NCBI GenBank assembly: GCA_963813725.1
Contig: CAWFAI010000004.1
Span: 1 to 64,000, forward strand
From: VGBV01 sp963813725
Lineage (GTDB): Bacteria; Actinomycetota; Thermoleophilia; Solirubrobacterales; 70-9
Direction: 5' to 3'
DNA length: 64,000 nt
A program made the position numbers and the translations under genes. This document shows, piece by piece, positions 9,802 through 22,459 of the stretch. Below the pieces are notes generated by a model. It did no database searches and had not been told where the DNA came from. It was given only the letters and a program-made list of their open reading frames with translations. The first letter of the stretch is position 1; each line of letters starts with the position of its first letter.

Positions 9802-12014
9802 ATGCGGAAGCTCGTAGTTGCGGCGGTTGCGCTGGGCGCGCTCTGGATGGCGCCGGGCGCCGAGGCGGCGATCGACGACGTGTTCGGGGGGACGGTCACC
9901 TGCACGCTGCAGGCTGACAACGACCGCATCTGCGGCAACACCACCCCGCGCAGCACCGCCGAGACCTGGGACGGGCTGCCGATCGACGTCAACGTCGCCT
10001 TCCCCGCCGATGACGGGGGGCCCGACGGCAACTACCCGCTGATCATGAGCTTCCACGGCTACGGCGGCAGCAAGCTCAGCTTCAGCAGCTTCGAACGCTT
10101 CCTCGACCGCGGCTACGCGGTCTTCAGCATGACCGACCGCGGCTTCCACCAGTCCTGCGGCACGCAGCAGGCCCGCGACGACTCCGTGACCGACACGCTG
10201 CCCGGGGACTGCACCGACGGCTACATCCGCCTTCTCGACACCCGCTACGAGGTCCGCGACGCTCAGTACTTCGCGGGGCGCCTGGCCGACGAGGAGCTGA
10301 TCGACCCGCAGCGGATCGGCTCGGTCGGCGGCTCCTACGGCGGCGGCATGTCCATGTCGCTGGGCGCGCTGAAGGACCGGACGATGCTTCCCAACGGGAC
10401 CCTGGTCCCCTGGACCAGCCCCGGCGACGGCGACGCGATGAGGATCGCGGCGGCGACGCCGAACATCCCCTGGACCGACCTCGTCTACTCGCTGGTGCCC
10501 AACGGCGGCACCCTCGACTACGTCAGCGACGCGCCCTACCAGGGCCGCTTCGGCGTGATGAAGAACTCGCTGGTCGAGGGCCTGTACGCGAGCGGCTCGG
10601 TCACGGGCGACTACGCGCCGCTCGGGTATGACCCCGACGCCGACCTGGAGGGCTGGATCAACCGGCTGCGCGCGGGCGAGCCCTACGACGGCGACCCGCT
10701 GGTCGCCGACGTCGTCGAAGAGCTCACCACCCACCACTCCTCCTACTACATCGACGACTCCCAGCCCCCCGCGCCGATGCTGATCTCAAGCGGCTACACC
10801 GACGACCTCTTCCCCGCCGACGAGGCGCTGCGCTACTACCACCGCACCCGCGACACCCATCCGGGAACGCCGCTGGCGCTGTTCTTCGGCAACTTCGGCC
10901 ACCAGCGCGCTCAGAACCGCCCGGCCGACGCCGGCCTGCTGCGCTCGCGTGAGGACGCGTGGTTGGACTTCTACGTCAAGGGCGCGGGAGCGACCCCCTT
11001 CCAGGGCGTCGAGGCGCAGACCCTCGTCTGCCCCGCCTCGGCCGCCTCCGGCGGGCCGGTCGGCGCTGACAACTGGGCGGAGCTGGCACCGGGCGAGGTC
11101 CGCTACACCAGCAAGCCCGCGCAGACCCTTACCCCGGGGTGGGGCAGCACGGCGATCGGGACGACCTTCGATCCCGTCAACGCCGGCGGCAACCCGTGCC
11201 GCACGGCCGCGGGCGCCGACCAGACGGGCGTCGCCAACTACCGGCTGCCGGCCGCCAAGTCCGCCTTCACGATGATGGGCGCCGCGACCGTGATCGCCGA
11301 CATCAGCTCGCCGACCGCCAACTCCGAGCTGGCCGCGCGGCTGTTCGACGTCGCGCCCGACGGCACCGAGACGCTGGTCAACCGCGGCACGCTGCGTCCC
11401 GCAGTTGGTACGGGCCGCCAGGTCTTCCAGCTCCATCCAAACGGCTGGGAGTTCGCCAAGGGCCACGTGCCCAAGCTGGAGCTGCTCCCCCGTGATTCGG
11501 GCGGCTCGATCCTGTCCACCTACATGCGCCAGGCCAACGGCCAGGGGCCGATCACGGTCAGCAACCTCGAGCTGCGGCTGCCGGTGCTGAACAAGGTCGG
11601 CGCGCTCGACGGGTACGTGAAGGCGCCAGCTCCCAAGGTCGTCCCCTCGGGCTACGCCCTCGCCAAGGACTTCGCGGCGCTGCCCCGCAACAACGCCCGT
11701 CTGGGCAAGGGCAAGCTGAGGATCGGCAAGGGCGGCGCGACGGTCGACTCGCCCGACAACTGGGCGCTCTGCCACGCGACGGTCGAGGTCCTCGCCGCGC
11801 GGCGCGGGCTCAGTCGGCCAAGAAGAAGGGCAAGGTGCTGGCGCGCGGCAAGGTCAAGGTCAAGAACGGCAAGAAGGCCAAGGCCAAGCTGAAGCTGACC
11901 AAGGCCGGGCGCAAGGCGCTGCGCGGCCGCAACAGGGCCAAGGTCAGGGTCAACCTGACGACCACGGAGCAGAGCGGGACGGTCAAGGCCAAGCGGGTAC
12001 TGCTGCTGCCGTAG
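9802..12014 (+). CDS. Secreted S15/X-Pro dipeptidyl-peptidase-like alpha/beta hydrolase, C-terminal frame break
   Basis: Exported serine hydrolase related to the CocE/NonD and X-Pro dipeptidyl-peptidase group. ATG at 9802 starts a Sec signal (MRKLVVAAVALGALWMAPGA, cut after AEA). The hydrolase core has YPLIMSFHGYGGSK, then GSVGGSYGGGMSMS with the nucleophile Ser in GGSYGG, an acid candidate in SSGYTDDLFPADEALRYY and a His in FGNFGHQRA. A beta-rich domain typical of S15 C-termini follows. The frame breaks near 11805. In the next frame a Lys-rich tail runs to a stop at 12012-12014 (LKLTKAGRKALRGRN, AKVRVNLTTTEQSG), a module I recognise from secreted proteins of Solirubrobacterales. Total length is about 737 residues. 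Substrate is unknown. Confidence 0.8.
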
Positions 12015-12034
12015 GTAGCGGCGCCGCGCCTGGG

Positions 12035-12040
12035 TAATAC
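12035..12040 (+). promoter_or_regulatory. Putative -10 box of aconitase
   Basis: TAATAC, 7 nt before the GTG at 12048. A GGGAG stretch lies too close to the start to be a normal ribosome site. Confidence 0.35.
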
Positions 12041-12047
12041 TGGGAGT

Positions 12048-14882
<2,835 letters not shown>

Positions 14883-15110
14883 AGCCGGTGGCGCTTTGGG
14901 CGCTGACGAGCCTCGTCTCCGGCTCCCCCTGGTGGCCGGCGTCAGGTGAAGTAATGGCGTGGCGGGGCCGCGGGAGGCAGGGGGTCCACGCGGCCCGCGC
15001 CACGCCTGCGCGTCGGTAGCCAGGGAGGGATTTCCGACGCGATCGACCCCGGAGGCGGGACTGGCCCGGGGTCGAGCCTTTTGAGTTCTGTGTTTCTCCC
15101 CGCGGGGTGA
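14883..15110. other. Convergent intergenic region
   Basis: 228 bases between the 3' ends of acnA and the DUF3817-like gene. It holds a strong hairpin (listed separately). A 65-codon reading frame on the - strand has no coding character. I looked for a riboswitch and found none in a position to control a start. Confidence 0.5.
15043..15082 (+). terminator. Hairpin terminator after aconitase
   Basis: TCGACCCCGG (15043-15052) and CCGGGGTCGA (15066-15075) pair perfectly over 10 bp around a 13-nt loop and are followed by GCCTTTT. The T run is short, so it is a weak intrinsic terminator by eye. It may also serve the converging gene. Confidence 0.5.
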
Positions 15111-15533
15111 TTATCCACTCTTTGGGTCCGCGGTGTCAATACCCGGAGGGGACGAGGGCGACTCGACCCCCCAGCCGCGGCGCTCGATCAGCTCGATCCC
15201 GATCACGCTCCCCACCGGGCCGGCCGGCGTCAGGGTCGCCGCCAGCAACGGCCAGGGCGCCTCACGGCGGACGATCGCCGCGCAGATGAGCAGGCAGAGG
15301 GCGATGTAGCCGACCCCGTGGGCGAGGCCGAAGATGAAGGTCTGGTGCTCGTAGCCCGGCGCCAGCCAGAAGAAGAGCAGCGCCGCGAACAGTCCGAGCT
15401 CCACCCACGAGGCGACCTTGCAGACGGCGAACAGCCGCCCCGGCACGGGCTTGCGCAGGACGGCTTCGCCATCAGGCGGGGCCGCCGGCGAGCGCCCCTC
15501 ACCAGTCGCTACGGGCTTCGCCCTCCGCTCCAA
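15111..15533 (-). CDS. DUF3817-like small membrane protein
   Basis: Membrane protein of unknown function. TTG at 15533, 20 nt after the 2-oxoglutarate dehydrogenase stop, is the best start because any earlier one lies inside that gene. The 140-residue protein has a polar N-terminus, then GRLFAVCKVASWVELGLFAA, LFFWLAPGYEH, FIFGLAHGVGYIALCLLICA and LLAATLTPAGPVGSVIGIEL. These match the DUF3817 pattern of a Glu in helix 1, a His-Gly in helix 2 and PxGP before the last helix. The tail is Pro/Ser-rich. It is probably read from the dehydrogenase transcript. Confidence 0.7.
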   Translation of the reverse strand: MERRAKPVATGEGRSPAAPPDGEAVLRKPVPGRLFAVCKVASWVELGLFAALLFFWLAPGYEHQTFIFGLAHGVGYIALCLLICAAIVRREAPWPLLAATLTPAGPVGSVIGIELIERRGWGVESPSSPPGIDTADPKSG

Positions 15534-15553
15534 GGCCGGCGCTCTTGCGGCCC

Positions 15554-18500
15554 CTAGGCGGGGTCGGCCTTGCCCATCAGGCAGGTGAGGACGATCCGCT
15601 CCTGCTCCTTGGTGTGGGCGACCGCGTAGCCCTCGCCGGGGCTGGCGCGCGGCGGACGGCCGACGTAGCCCAGTTCGACGCCCTCGGGCAGCAGCTCCGG
15701 CATGCGGCGCTGCATCACCGACCAGGCGCCCATGTTCCGGGGCTCCTCCTGGGTCCAGACGATCTCCTTCAGGTTCGGATAGGTCTCGATCACCTCGGTC
15801 AGCTGTTCCTTGGCGAAGGGGTAGAGCAGCTCGACCCGGGCGACGGCGACGTCCTCGGTCCCCTCGCGCTTCGGCGCCGAATCGATGTCGTAGAAGATCT
15901 TGCCGCTGCACAGCACCAGCCGCTCGACCGCGGCCTTGCCGTCGGCCCGGCGCGGGTCGTCGAGCACGAACTTGAACGAGCCCGAGGTCAGGTCCTCGGG
16001 GCTCGAGGTGGCGCGGGGCAGTCGCAGCAGCCCCTTCGGCGTGAACACGACCAAAGGCCGCGCCTTGGCGATGTGGGCCTGGCGGCGCAGCAGGTGGAAG
16101 TACTGCGCCGCGGTGGTGGGATTGGCGATGCGGATGTTGCCCTCGGCGGCGAGCTGGATGAAGCGCTCGATGCGCGCGCTCGAGTGCTCGGGGCCTGCGC
16201 CCTCATACCCGTGGGGCAGCAGCAGCGTCAGCCGGGTCATCTGGCCCCACTTGGCCTCGGCCGAGACGATGAAGCTGTCGATGATCACCTGCGCGGAGTT
16301 GCCGAAGTCGCCGAACTGCGCCTCCCACAGCACCAGGCTGTCGGGCGAGGCCGCCGAGTAGCCGTACTCGAAGCCCAGGCACGCGGCCTCCGAGAGCGGG
16401 CTGTTGTGGAGCTCCATCGGAGCCTTGGCGTCGGGCAGGTTCTGGATCGGGGCGTAGCGCAGGCCGGTCTTCTCGTCGTGCAGGACCAGGTGGCGGTGGC
16501 TGAAAGTGCCGCGCTCGGTGTCCTGGCCGGTGAAGCGGATGTGGACACCCTCGGTCAGCAGCGAGCCGAGGGCGAGGGACTCCGCGTGCCCGAACTCGAT
16601 GCCGCCGCTCTCCAAGGCCTCGATGCGCTTCTCCAGCGGCTTCCGGAGCTTGCGGTGGATCGTGAAGCTGTCGGGGACCCGGATCAGCTCCTCGTTCAGC
16701 TTCTTCAGCGGCTCCTCGTCCACGGCGGTCTCGACCTTGGGGCTGCGGGTGCGGTCGAGCTCGCCGGTGCCGGTGGCGGTCGGGTCCTCGAACTCGCCGG
16801 CCTCGATCTTCGAGCGCAGCTCCTCGTGGGTCCGCTTCAGGGCCTGCTGGCGCTCCTCCTTGCGGGTCTCGACCTCATCGCTGGTGGCGATGCCGTCGGC
16901 CACCAGCGACTCGGCGTAGAGCTCGGCGACGGGCTTGTGGTCCTTGATCTTGGCCGCCATCAGCGGCTGGGTGTAGGCGGGCTCGTCGGTCTCGTTGTGG
17001 CCGAACCGGCGATAGCCGATCAGGTCGATGACGACGTCGCGGCCCCAGCGCTCGCGATAGGCCATCGCCAGGCGGATCGCCGCCACGCACGCCTCGGGAG
17101 CGTCAGCGTTGACGTGGACGATCGGCACGTTGAAGCCCTTTGCCATGTCGGCCGCGTACGGGGTGGAGCGGCCCTCCTGGGGCTCGGTCGTGAAGCCGAT
17201 CTGGTTGTTCTGGATGAGGTGGATCGTGCCCCCCGTCGCGTAGCCGGCCAGCGACTGCAGGTTGAGCGTCTCGGCGACCACGCCCTGGGCGGGGAAGGCA
17301 GCGTCGCCGTGCAGCAGCACCGGCACGGCGCAGGCCGGGTCGTGGTCCAGCCTCGCCCCGTCGAGGGTCGTCTGCGCCGCCCTGGCGGCGCCGGTCACGA
17401 CCGGATCGACGAATTCGAGGTGGCTGGGGTTCGGGTACAGGCGGACGCCGATCTCCTCGCCGTCCTTGGTCTTGAACGCCCCCCGGTGGCCGTAGTGATA
17501 CTTGACGTCGCCCGTCCCCCCGGTCGGGATCGCGGCCACGGCCTTGACGGCTTCGATCGCCTTGGCCCCCTCGAACTCGGCCAGCAGCGAGGCGGGCGGG
17601 CGCCCCAGGTTGTGGGCCAGCACGCTGAGCCGGCCGCGGTGGGCCATCCCGATCACGACCTCCTTCGCCCCCTCCGAGTGGGCCATCTCGAACACCTCGT
17701 CCAGCATCGGCACGACCGCGTCCAGGCCCTCGATCGAGAACATCTTCTGGCCCAGGTAGGCCTTCTCGACGTATCGCTCGAAGCCGAACACGTCGATCAG
17801 GCGGTCGAGCAGCGCGTGCTTCTCCTCGGGCTCCAGCGGCTTGCGGTGCCAGCCGGTCTCGATCATCTCCCGCAGCCACATGCGCTGCTGGTGGCTGGAG
17901 AGGTGCTCGATCTGGTACGCCACCTTGCCGCAGTAGGCCTCTCGCATCCGGGGCAGGGCATCGAGCAGCGTCTCGCCCTCGACGCCGATGCGCAGGATCT
18001 CGGCGGGGATCTGTGCCATCAGCTCGGGGGTCAGGTTGAGGTTCTCGGGCTGGATCGCGGGGTCACCCTTGGGCTCGGAGCCGAGCGGATCGAGGTCGGC
18101 CGCGAGGTGCCCGTGGGTGCGGTAGGCCTTCAGCAGCGAGGTGCCCGCCTGCACCGCCTGCAGCAGCTCGGTGTCGGCCTTTGCCCCAGCGGGCGCGCCG
18201 GCGGCCGCGGCGGTCGCGAGCGGCGCCGCTGACGCCGCCGCCGCGTGCGCCTTGGTCAGCGCCGTCTCGTCGACCTCGAGGTCGCGTGCGACGGACTCGT
18301 AGAACTCGTCCTCTCCCTGCAGCAGCTCCTCGATCCGGCGCAGGAACGAGCCGGACTCCGCGCCCTGGATGACCCGGTGGTCGTAGGTCGAGGTGGTGGT
18401 CATCACCTTGCTCACCCCGAGCGCCTTGACCTTGTCGGCCGGCGCGTGCGCCCACTCGACCGGGTAGGCCAGCGAGCCGCAGGCGATGATCGTCCCCTGG

Positions 18501-19961
18501 CCGCTCATCAGGCGCGGGACCGAGGCGACGGTGCCGATGCCGCCCGGATTGGTGAGGCTGATGTTCGTCCCCTGGAAGTCGTCGGCGGTCAGCTTGTTCT
18601 CGCGGGTCTTGGTGATCAGCTCCTCGTAGTAGGCGTGGAAGCCCGCGAAGTCGAGGGAGTCCGCGCCCTTGATGCAGGGGACCATCAGGCTGCGCTGGCC
18701 CTTGCGCTCGACGTCCACGGCGATCCCCAGGTTGATGGCCCCGGGCTCGACGACGTTGGGCTTGCCCTCGATCTCCTCGTAGTGGCGAGCCATGACCGGG
18801 AATTCCTGAGCCGCCTTGACGATGGCCCAGGCGATCAGGTGCGTGAAGCTGACCTTCATCCCGCGCTCCTTCAGCACCCCGTTCAGCGCCTTGCGCTTGG
18901 CGTCGAGCGTGTCCACGGCGAGGGTGCGGAACGAGGTCGCGGTGGGGATGCCGCGGCTCTCCTCCATCGCCTTGGCCAGCATCGCCGCCGGCCCCCGCAA
19001 CGCCTTCGCCTCGCCCTCCAGCGCCGCCGGGGCGGGACCGGGGCCCTCGCCGTCGCCGCTCGCGGCCAGCACGTCGGCCTTGGTCACCTTGCCACCGGCC
19101 CCCGATCCCTCGATAGAACCCAGGCTGACCCCGTTGGCCGCCGCGATCCGCTTCGCGACCGGGGTCGCCCTCGCATCGTCGTCACCGGCGGCGGCTGAGG
19201 GGGCCGCGGGCGCCGCATCGGGTGCTGATTCGGCGACTCGCCGGTCGGTCTCCGCGGGCGGCGAGGCGCCTGCATACGCACCCGCGCGGCTCCGCGGCCC
19301 CCCGCGGCCCCCTCAGCCATCTCGCCCAGGGGCTGGCCGACCTCGATCGTCTCGTCGGGGCCGACCATGATCTTCGTGATCGTCCCGTTGGCCGGGCGCG
19401 GGAACCTCCGCGTCGACCTTGTCGGTGGAAACCTCGACGACGGTGTCCCCCTCCGCGACAGTGTCCGCCCTCCGCGACGTGCCACTCGAGCACGGTGCCC
19501 TCGGTGACGGACTCGCCCATCTCGGGCATCACGATCTGGACCGTCTCGCCGCTTGGCGCCTCAGCCTCGGCCGCCGGCGCCTCGGCGTCGGTCGCGGGGG
19601 GCGTGGGTGCCGGTGAGGATGCGTATGCAGGCGCCTCGCGGCTCTCGGAGGGCGCTCCGTTGGTCGCCGAATCAGCATCCGAAGCGGTGCCCGCGTCCGC
19701 CGCCGCAGCGCCATTGGGGTCGATCTCGGCCAGCGGCTTGCCGACCTCGATCGTCTCGTCCGGCTGAACGAGGATCTTGGCGACGGTGCCCGAGGAGGGC
19801 GCGGGGACCTCGGCATCGACCTTGTCGGTCGAGACCTCGACCATGTTCTGCCCCTCCTCGACGGCGTCCCCCTCGGCGACGAGCCACTCCAGCACCGTCC
19901 CCTCGGTGACCGACTCGCCCATCTCGGGCATAAGCAGCTGGACCGTGGACTTTGTCGCCAT
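15554..19961 (-). CDS. kgd: Multidomain 2-oxoglutarate dehydrogenase: two lipoyl domains, E3-binding domain, E2 succinyltransferase and E1, with three frame breaks
   Basis: Converts 2-oxoglutarate to succinyl-CoA in the TCA cycle. ATG at 19961 starts a lipoyl domain with lipoyl-Lys 47 in EVSTDKVDAEV. An Ala/Pro linker leads to a second lipoyl domain with the same motif. Then comes an E3-binding domain (ATPVAKRIAAANGVSLGSIE). Next is an E2 catalytic domain (FTHLIAWAIVKAAQEFPVM, STYDHRVIQGAESG with the catalytic His). Last is E1 (SSHQQRMWLREMIETGW, the ThDP site HGDAAFPAQGVVAETLNLQS to QNNQIGF, and FGHNETDEP). Three breaks lie at about 19465 (extra G), 19398 (extra G) and 19300 (lost G in a G run). 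Corrected, the frame runs through all domains, about 1,470 residues. From the ATG at 19087 alone, E2-E1 is intact at 1,177 residues. Mycobacterial Kgd lacks lipoyl domains. Confidence 0.9.
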
Positions 19962-19973
19962 GCGGTGCCTACA

Positions 19974-19979
19974 ACTCTA
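19974..19979 (-). promoter_or_regulatory. Putative -10 box of the 2-oxoglutarate dehydrogenase gene
   Basis: TAGAGT on the - strand, 12 nt before the ATG at 19961. The leader would be about 5 nt, so nearly leaderless. Confidence 0.4.
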
Positions 19980-20008
19980 TGAGGTTGGGCATGGGGGGCT
20001 GGGCAAGG

Positions 20009-20290
20009 TCAGCCGAGCCGGGCGATCAGGTCGACGCGGGGCCAGCCGTGTTCGCGCACGTAATCGCGGGTCGGCGCCTCGGCCTCGCAGAAGGCGCAGG
20101 CGATCGGCTCGCGCCAGCCGACGGGCGCCGGGACCGTCACGGGCACCCCGCAGGACGGACAGGCGAGCGAGCGGACCGCGAGCGTGGCGACCCGGTTTGC
20201 CGGGCGCAGCTCGATCCGGGCGCCGCTGGAGCGCAGCTCGTGCTCGCGCTCGGGGTCCGGCTGGGAGTGCGGGTCGAGGTGGAGAGCCAC
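20009..20290 (-). CDS. Small zinc-ribbon protein
   Basis: Function unknown. GTG at 20290 gives 93 residues with two Cys pairs, LACPSCGVPV and IACAFCEAEA, spaced like a zinc ribbon that could bind one Zn. The start is supported by a TACACT box 7 nt upstream. It lies 47 nt upstream of the 2-oxoglutarate dehydrogenase start on the same strand, so it may share transcription, and it is divergent from the acyl-CoA reductase gene. No membrane segment or signal is seen. Confidence 0.65.
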   Translation of the reverse strand: MALHLDPHSQPDPEREHELRSSGARIELRPANRVATLAVRSLACPSCGVPVTVPAPVGWREPIACAFCEAEAPTRDYVREHGWPRVDLIARLG

Positions 20291-20297
20291 TGAACAA

Positions 20298-20303
20298 AGT
20301 GTA
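20298..20303 (-). promoter_or_regulatory. -10 box of the zinc-ribbon gene (leaderless type), overlapping a divergent -10
   Basis: TACACT on the - strand, 7 nt before the GTG at 20290. It overlaps by two bases the + strand TAGATT box at 20302-20307. Confidence 0.5.
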
Positions 20304-20307
20304 GATT
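20302..20307 (+). promoter_or_regulatory. -10 box of the acyl-CoA reductase gene
   Basis: TAGATT on the + strand. Transcription would start near 20314 and leave a leader of about 36 nt holding a GAGGAG ribosome site before the ATG at 20350. Confidence 0.45.
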
Positions 20308-20349
20308 CCGCCTGCGTCCGTACGTGACCCGCGTCGAGGAGAGGTGGAG

Positions 20350-22383
20350 ATGAGCTACTTCGTCACCGGTGGGACCGGCTTCATCGGCCGCAACCTGATC
20401 GAGCAGCTGCTCGAGCGCGAGGGGACCATCTACGTGCTGGTGCGCGAGGGATCCCGCGGACGGCTGGAGGAGCTGCGGGCGCGCTGGGGAGCCGACGACG
20501 ACCGCATCGTGCCGGTGATCGGCGACCTCTCCCAGCCCAAGCTCGGCTGCGAGGACGAGATCTCCGAGCTGAAGGGCGAGATCGACGAGTTCTTCCACCT
20601 GGCGGCGATCTACGACATGACCGCCGACGCCGAGTCCCAGCGCGTCGCCAACGTCGAGGGCACGCGCGAGGCGCTGGCGCTGGCCGAGGCGCTCGATGCC
20701 AAGCGCTTCCACATGGTCAGCTCGATCGCGGCGGCCGGGCTCTACAAGGGCACCTTCACCGAGGACATGTTCGAGGAGGCGCACGACGTCGAGAACCACC
20801 CCTACTTCCAGACCAAGCACGAGTCCGAGGCCGTGGTGCGCGACGAGGCCCAGATCCCCTACCGGATCTACCGGCCCGGGATCGTCGTCGGCCACTCCGA
20901 GACCGGCGAGATGGACAAGGTGGACGGGCCCTACTACTTCTTCAAGCTGTTGCAGCGCGCGCGAAACATGCTGCCGCCCTGGGTCCCCGGGATCGGCATC
21001 GAGGGCCAGGAGATCAACATCGTCCCGGTGGACTTCATCGCCAAAGCGATGGACCACATCGCTCATGAGGACGGGCTCGACGGCAAGGTCTTCCACCTGA
21101 CCGACCCGAATCCGATGAGCGCGGGCCAGATCATCAACCTGTTCGCGAGGGCCGCCCACGCACCCGAGGCGGCGATGCGGATCGACTCGAAGATGCTCGA
21201 CTTCATCCCCAAGCAGGTGCGCTCGGGCGTCCAGATGCTGCCCCCCGTGAAGCGGATCTCCGACCAGGTGCTGGCGGATCTGGGGATCCCGCGCGAGGTG
21301 CTGGTCTACATCAACTACCCGACTTCGTTCGACTCGACGAACACACAGAAGGCGCTTGAGGGGACGGGCATCTCGGTGCCGCCGCTGCCCAGCTACGCCG
21401 ATCGCCTCTGGGACTACTGGGAGCGAAACCTCGACCCCGACCTGTTCAAGGACCGCTCGCTCTCGGGCGCGATCGGGGGCAAGACGGTGATGATCACCGG
21501 CGCCTCCTCGGGAATCGGCAGGGCCGCGGCGATCAAGACCGCCGAGGCCGGGGCCAAGGTCCTGCTGGTGGCGCGCACGCCCGAGAAGCTGGAGGAGACC
21601 AAGAACGAGATAGAGGAGGCAGGCGGCGAGGCCCACATCCACCGCGCCGATCTCTCCGACACCGCGGACGTCGAGCGCATGGCCACCGAGGTGCTGGCCG
21701 AGCACGGCAAGGTGGACATCCTCGTCAACAACGCCGGCCGCTCGATCCGCCGGTCGATCGCGCTCTCATACGACCGCTTCCACGACTTCGAGCGCACGAT
21801 GCAACTCAACTACTTCGGCTCGCTGCGGCTGATCCTGAGCCTGCTGCCGGCGATGCGCAAGCGCGCGCCGGGCAAGAAGGGCGGCAAGAAGGGCGGCCAC
21901 ATCATCAACGTCAGCTCGATCGGCGTGCAGACCAACACCCCGCGCTTCTCGGCCTACGTCGCCAGCAAGGCGGCCCTGGACGCCTGGTCGCGCTGTGCGG
22001 CCAGCGAGATGGTCGACGACAACGTCAGCATCACCACCATCCACATGCCGCTGGTGCGGACGCCGATGATCGCCCCGACCAAGATGTACGACGCCTTCCC
22101 GACGATCACCCCCGAGGAGGCGGCGGACATGATCTGCGACGCGATGATCCGCAAGCCGAAGAAGGTGGCGACGCGCCTGGGCAACTTCGGCGAGCTCCTC
22201 TACAACGTCGCCCCCAAGGCCTCGGACGCCCTCCTCAACACCGCCTACAAGCTGTTCCCGGAGTCGACCGCAGCCAAGGGCGAGGACAAGAAGAAGAAGG
22301 ACGGCGCCAAGCCCGCCAAGGACGAGGAGCTCTCGACCGAGGGCGTCGCCTTCGCCTACCTGATGCGCGGGGTGCACTGGTAG
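20350..22383 (+). CDS. Two-domain fatty acyl-CoA reductase (Acr1/FcrA-like)
   Basis: Likely reduces fatty acyl-CoA to aldehyde and on to fatty alcohol with NADPH. ATG at 20350 is preferred to GTG at 20344 because a GAGGAG site sits at proper distance. The 677-residue protein has two fused dehydrogenase domains. The N-terminal extended SDR has TGGTGFIG at 6-13, HLAAIYDM and YFQTK near 154, as in male-sterility-type reductases. The C-terminal classical SDR has MITGASSGIG near 381, NNAG, NVSSIG and YVASK near 537. This order and size match mycobacterial AcrA1 (Rv3391). The tail is Lys-rich. The next gene is an AGPS-like flavoprotein, which would use fatty alcohol. Confidence 0.85.
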   Translation: MSYFVTGGTGFIGRNLIEQLLEREGTIYVLVREGSRGRLEELRARWGADDDRIVPVIGDLSQPKLGCEDEISELKGEIDEFFHLAAIYDMTADAESQRVANVEGTREALALAEALDAKRFHMVSSIAAAGLYKGTFTEDMFEEAHDVENHPYFQTKHESEAVVRDEAQIPYRIYRPGIVVGHSETGEMDKVDGPYYFFKLLQRARNMLPPWVPGIGIEGQEINIVPVDFIAKAMDHIAHEDGLDGKVFHLTDPNPMSAGQIINLFARAAHAPEAAMRIDSKMLDFIPKQVRSGVQMLPPVKRISDQVLADLGIPREVLVYINYPTSFDSTNTQKALEGTGISVPPLPSYADRLWDYWERNLDPDLFKDRSLSGAIGGKTVMITGASSGIGRAAAIKTAEAGAKVLLVARTPEKLEETKNEIEEAGGEAHIHRADLSDTADVERMATEVLAEHGKVDILVNNAGRSIRRSIALSYDRFHDFERTMQLNYFGSLRLILSLLPAMRKRAPGKKGGKKGGHIINVSSIGVQTNTPRFSAYVASKAALDAWSRCAASEMVDDNVSITTIHMPLVRTPMIAPTKMYDAFPTITPEEAADMICDAMIRKPKKVATRLGNFGELLYNVAPKASDALLNTAYKLFPESTAAKGEDKKKKDGAKPAKDEELSTEGVAFAYLMRGVHW

Positions 22384-22447
22384 ACCTCGCGCGCCGCAGG
22401 CGGGCGCTGGCTCTGCTGCCAACGCGGGCGGCGCAAGCCCCGCCCGG

Positions 22448-22453
22448 TAGGGT
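22448..22453 (+). promoter_or_regulatory. -10 box of the AGPS-like gene (leaderless type)
   Basis: TAGGGT, 6 nt before the GTG at 22460. No ribosome site is present. Confidence 0.5.
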
Positions 22454-22459
22454 CGGCGC

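Noticed and set aside
14883..15110. Riboswitch in the gap (c-di-AMP or similar)
   Set aside because: No conserved core could be matched, and the gap lies 3' of both neighbouring genes.
14942..15139. 65-codon - strand frame in the convergent gap after aconitase
   Set aside because: Pro/Arg-rich, no start signal, overlaps the hairpin and the end of the DUF3817-like gene.
15545..18232. 895-codon + strand frame opposite the 2-oxoglutarate dehydrogenase gene
   Set aside because: Antisense shadow. The - strand frame encodes a conserved enzyme, and the + reading is Arg/Gly/Val/Leu/Ala-rich with no family motif.
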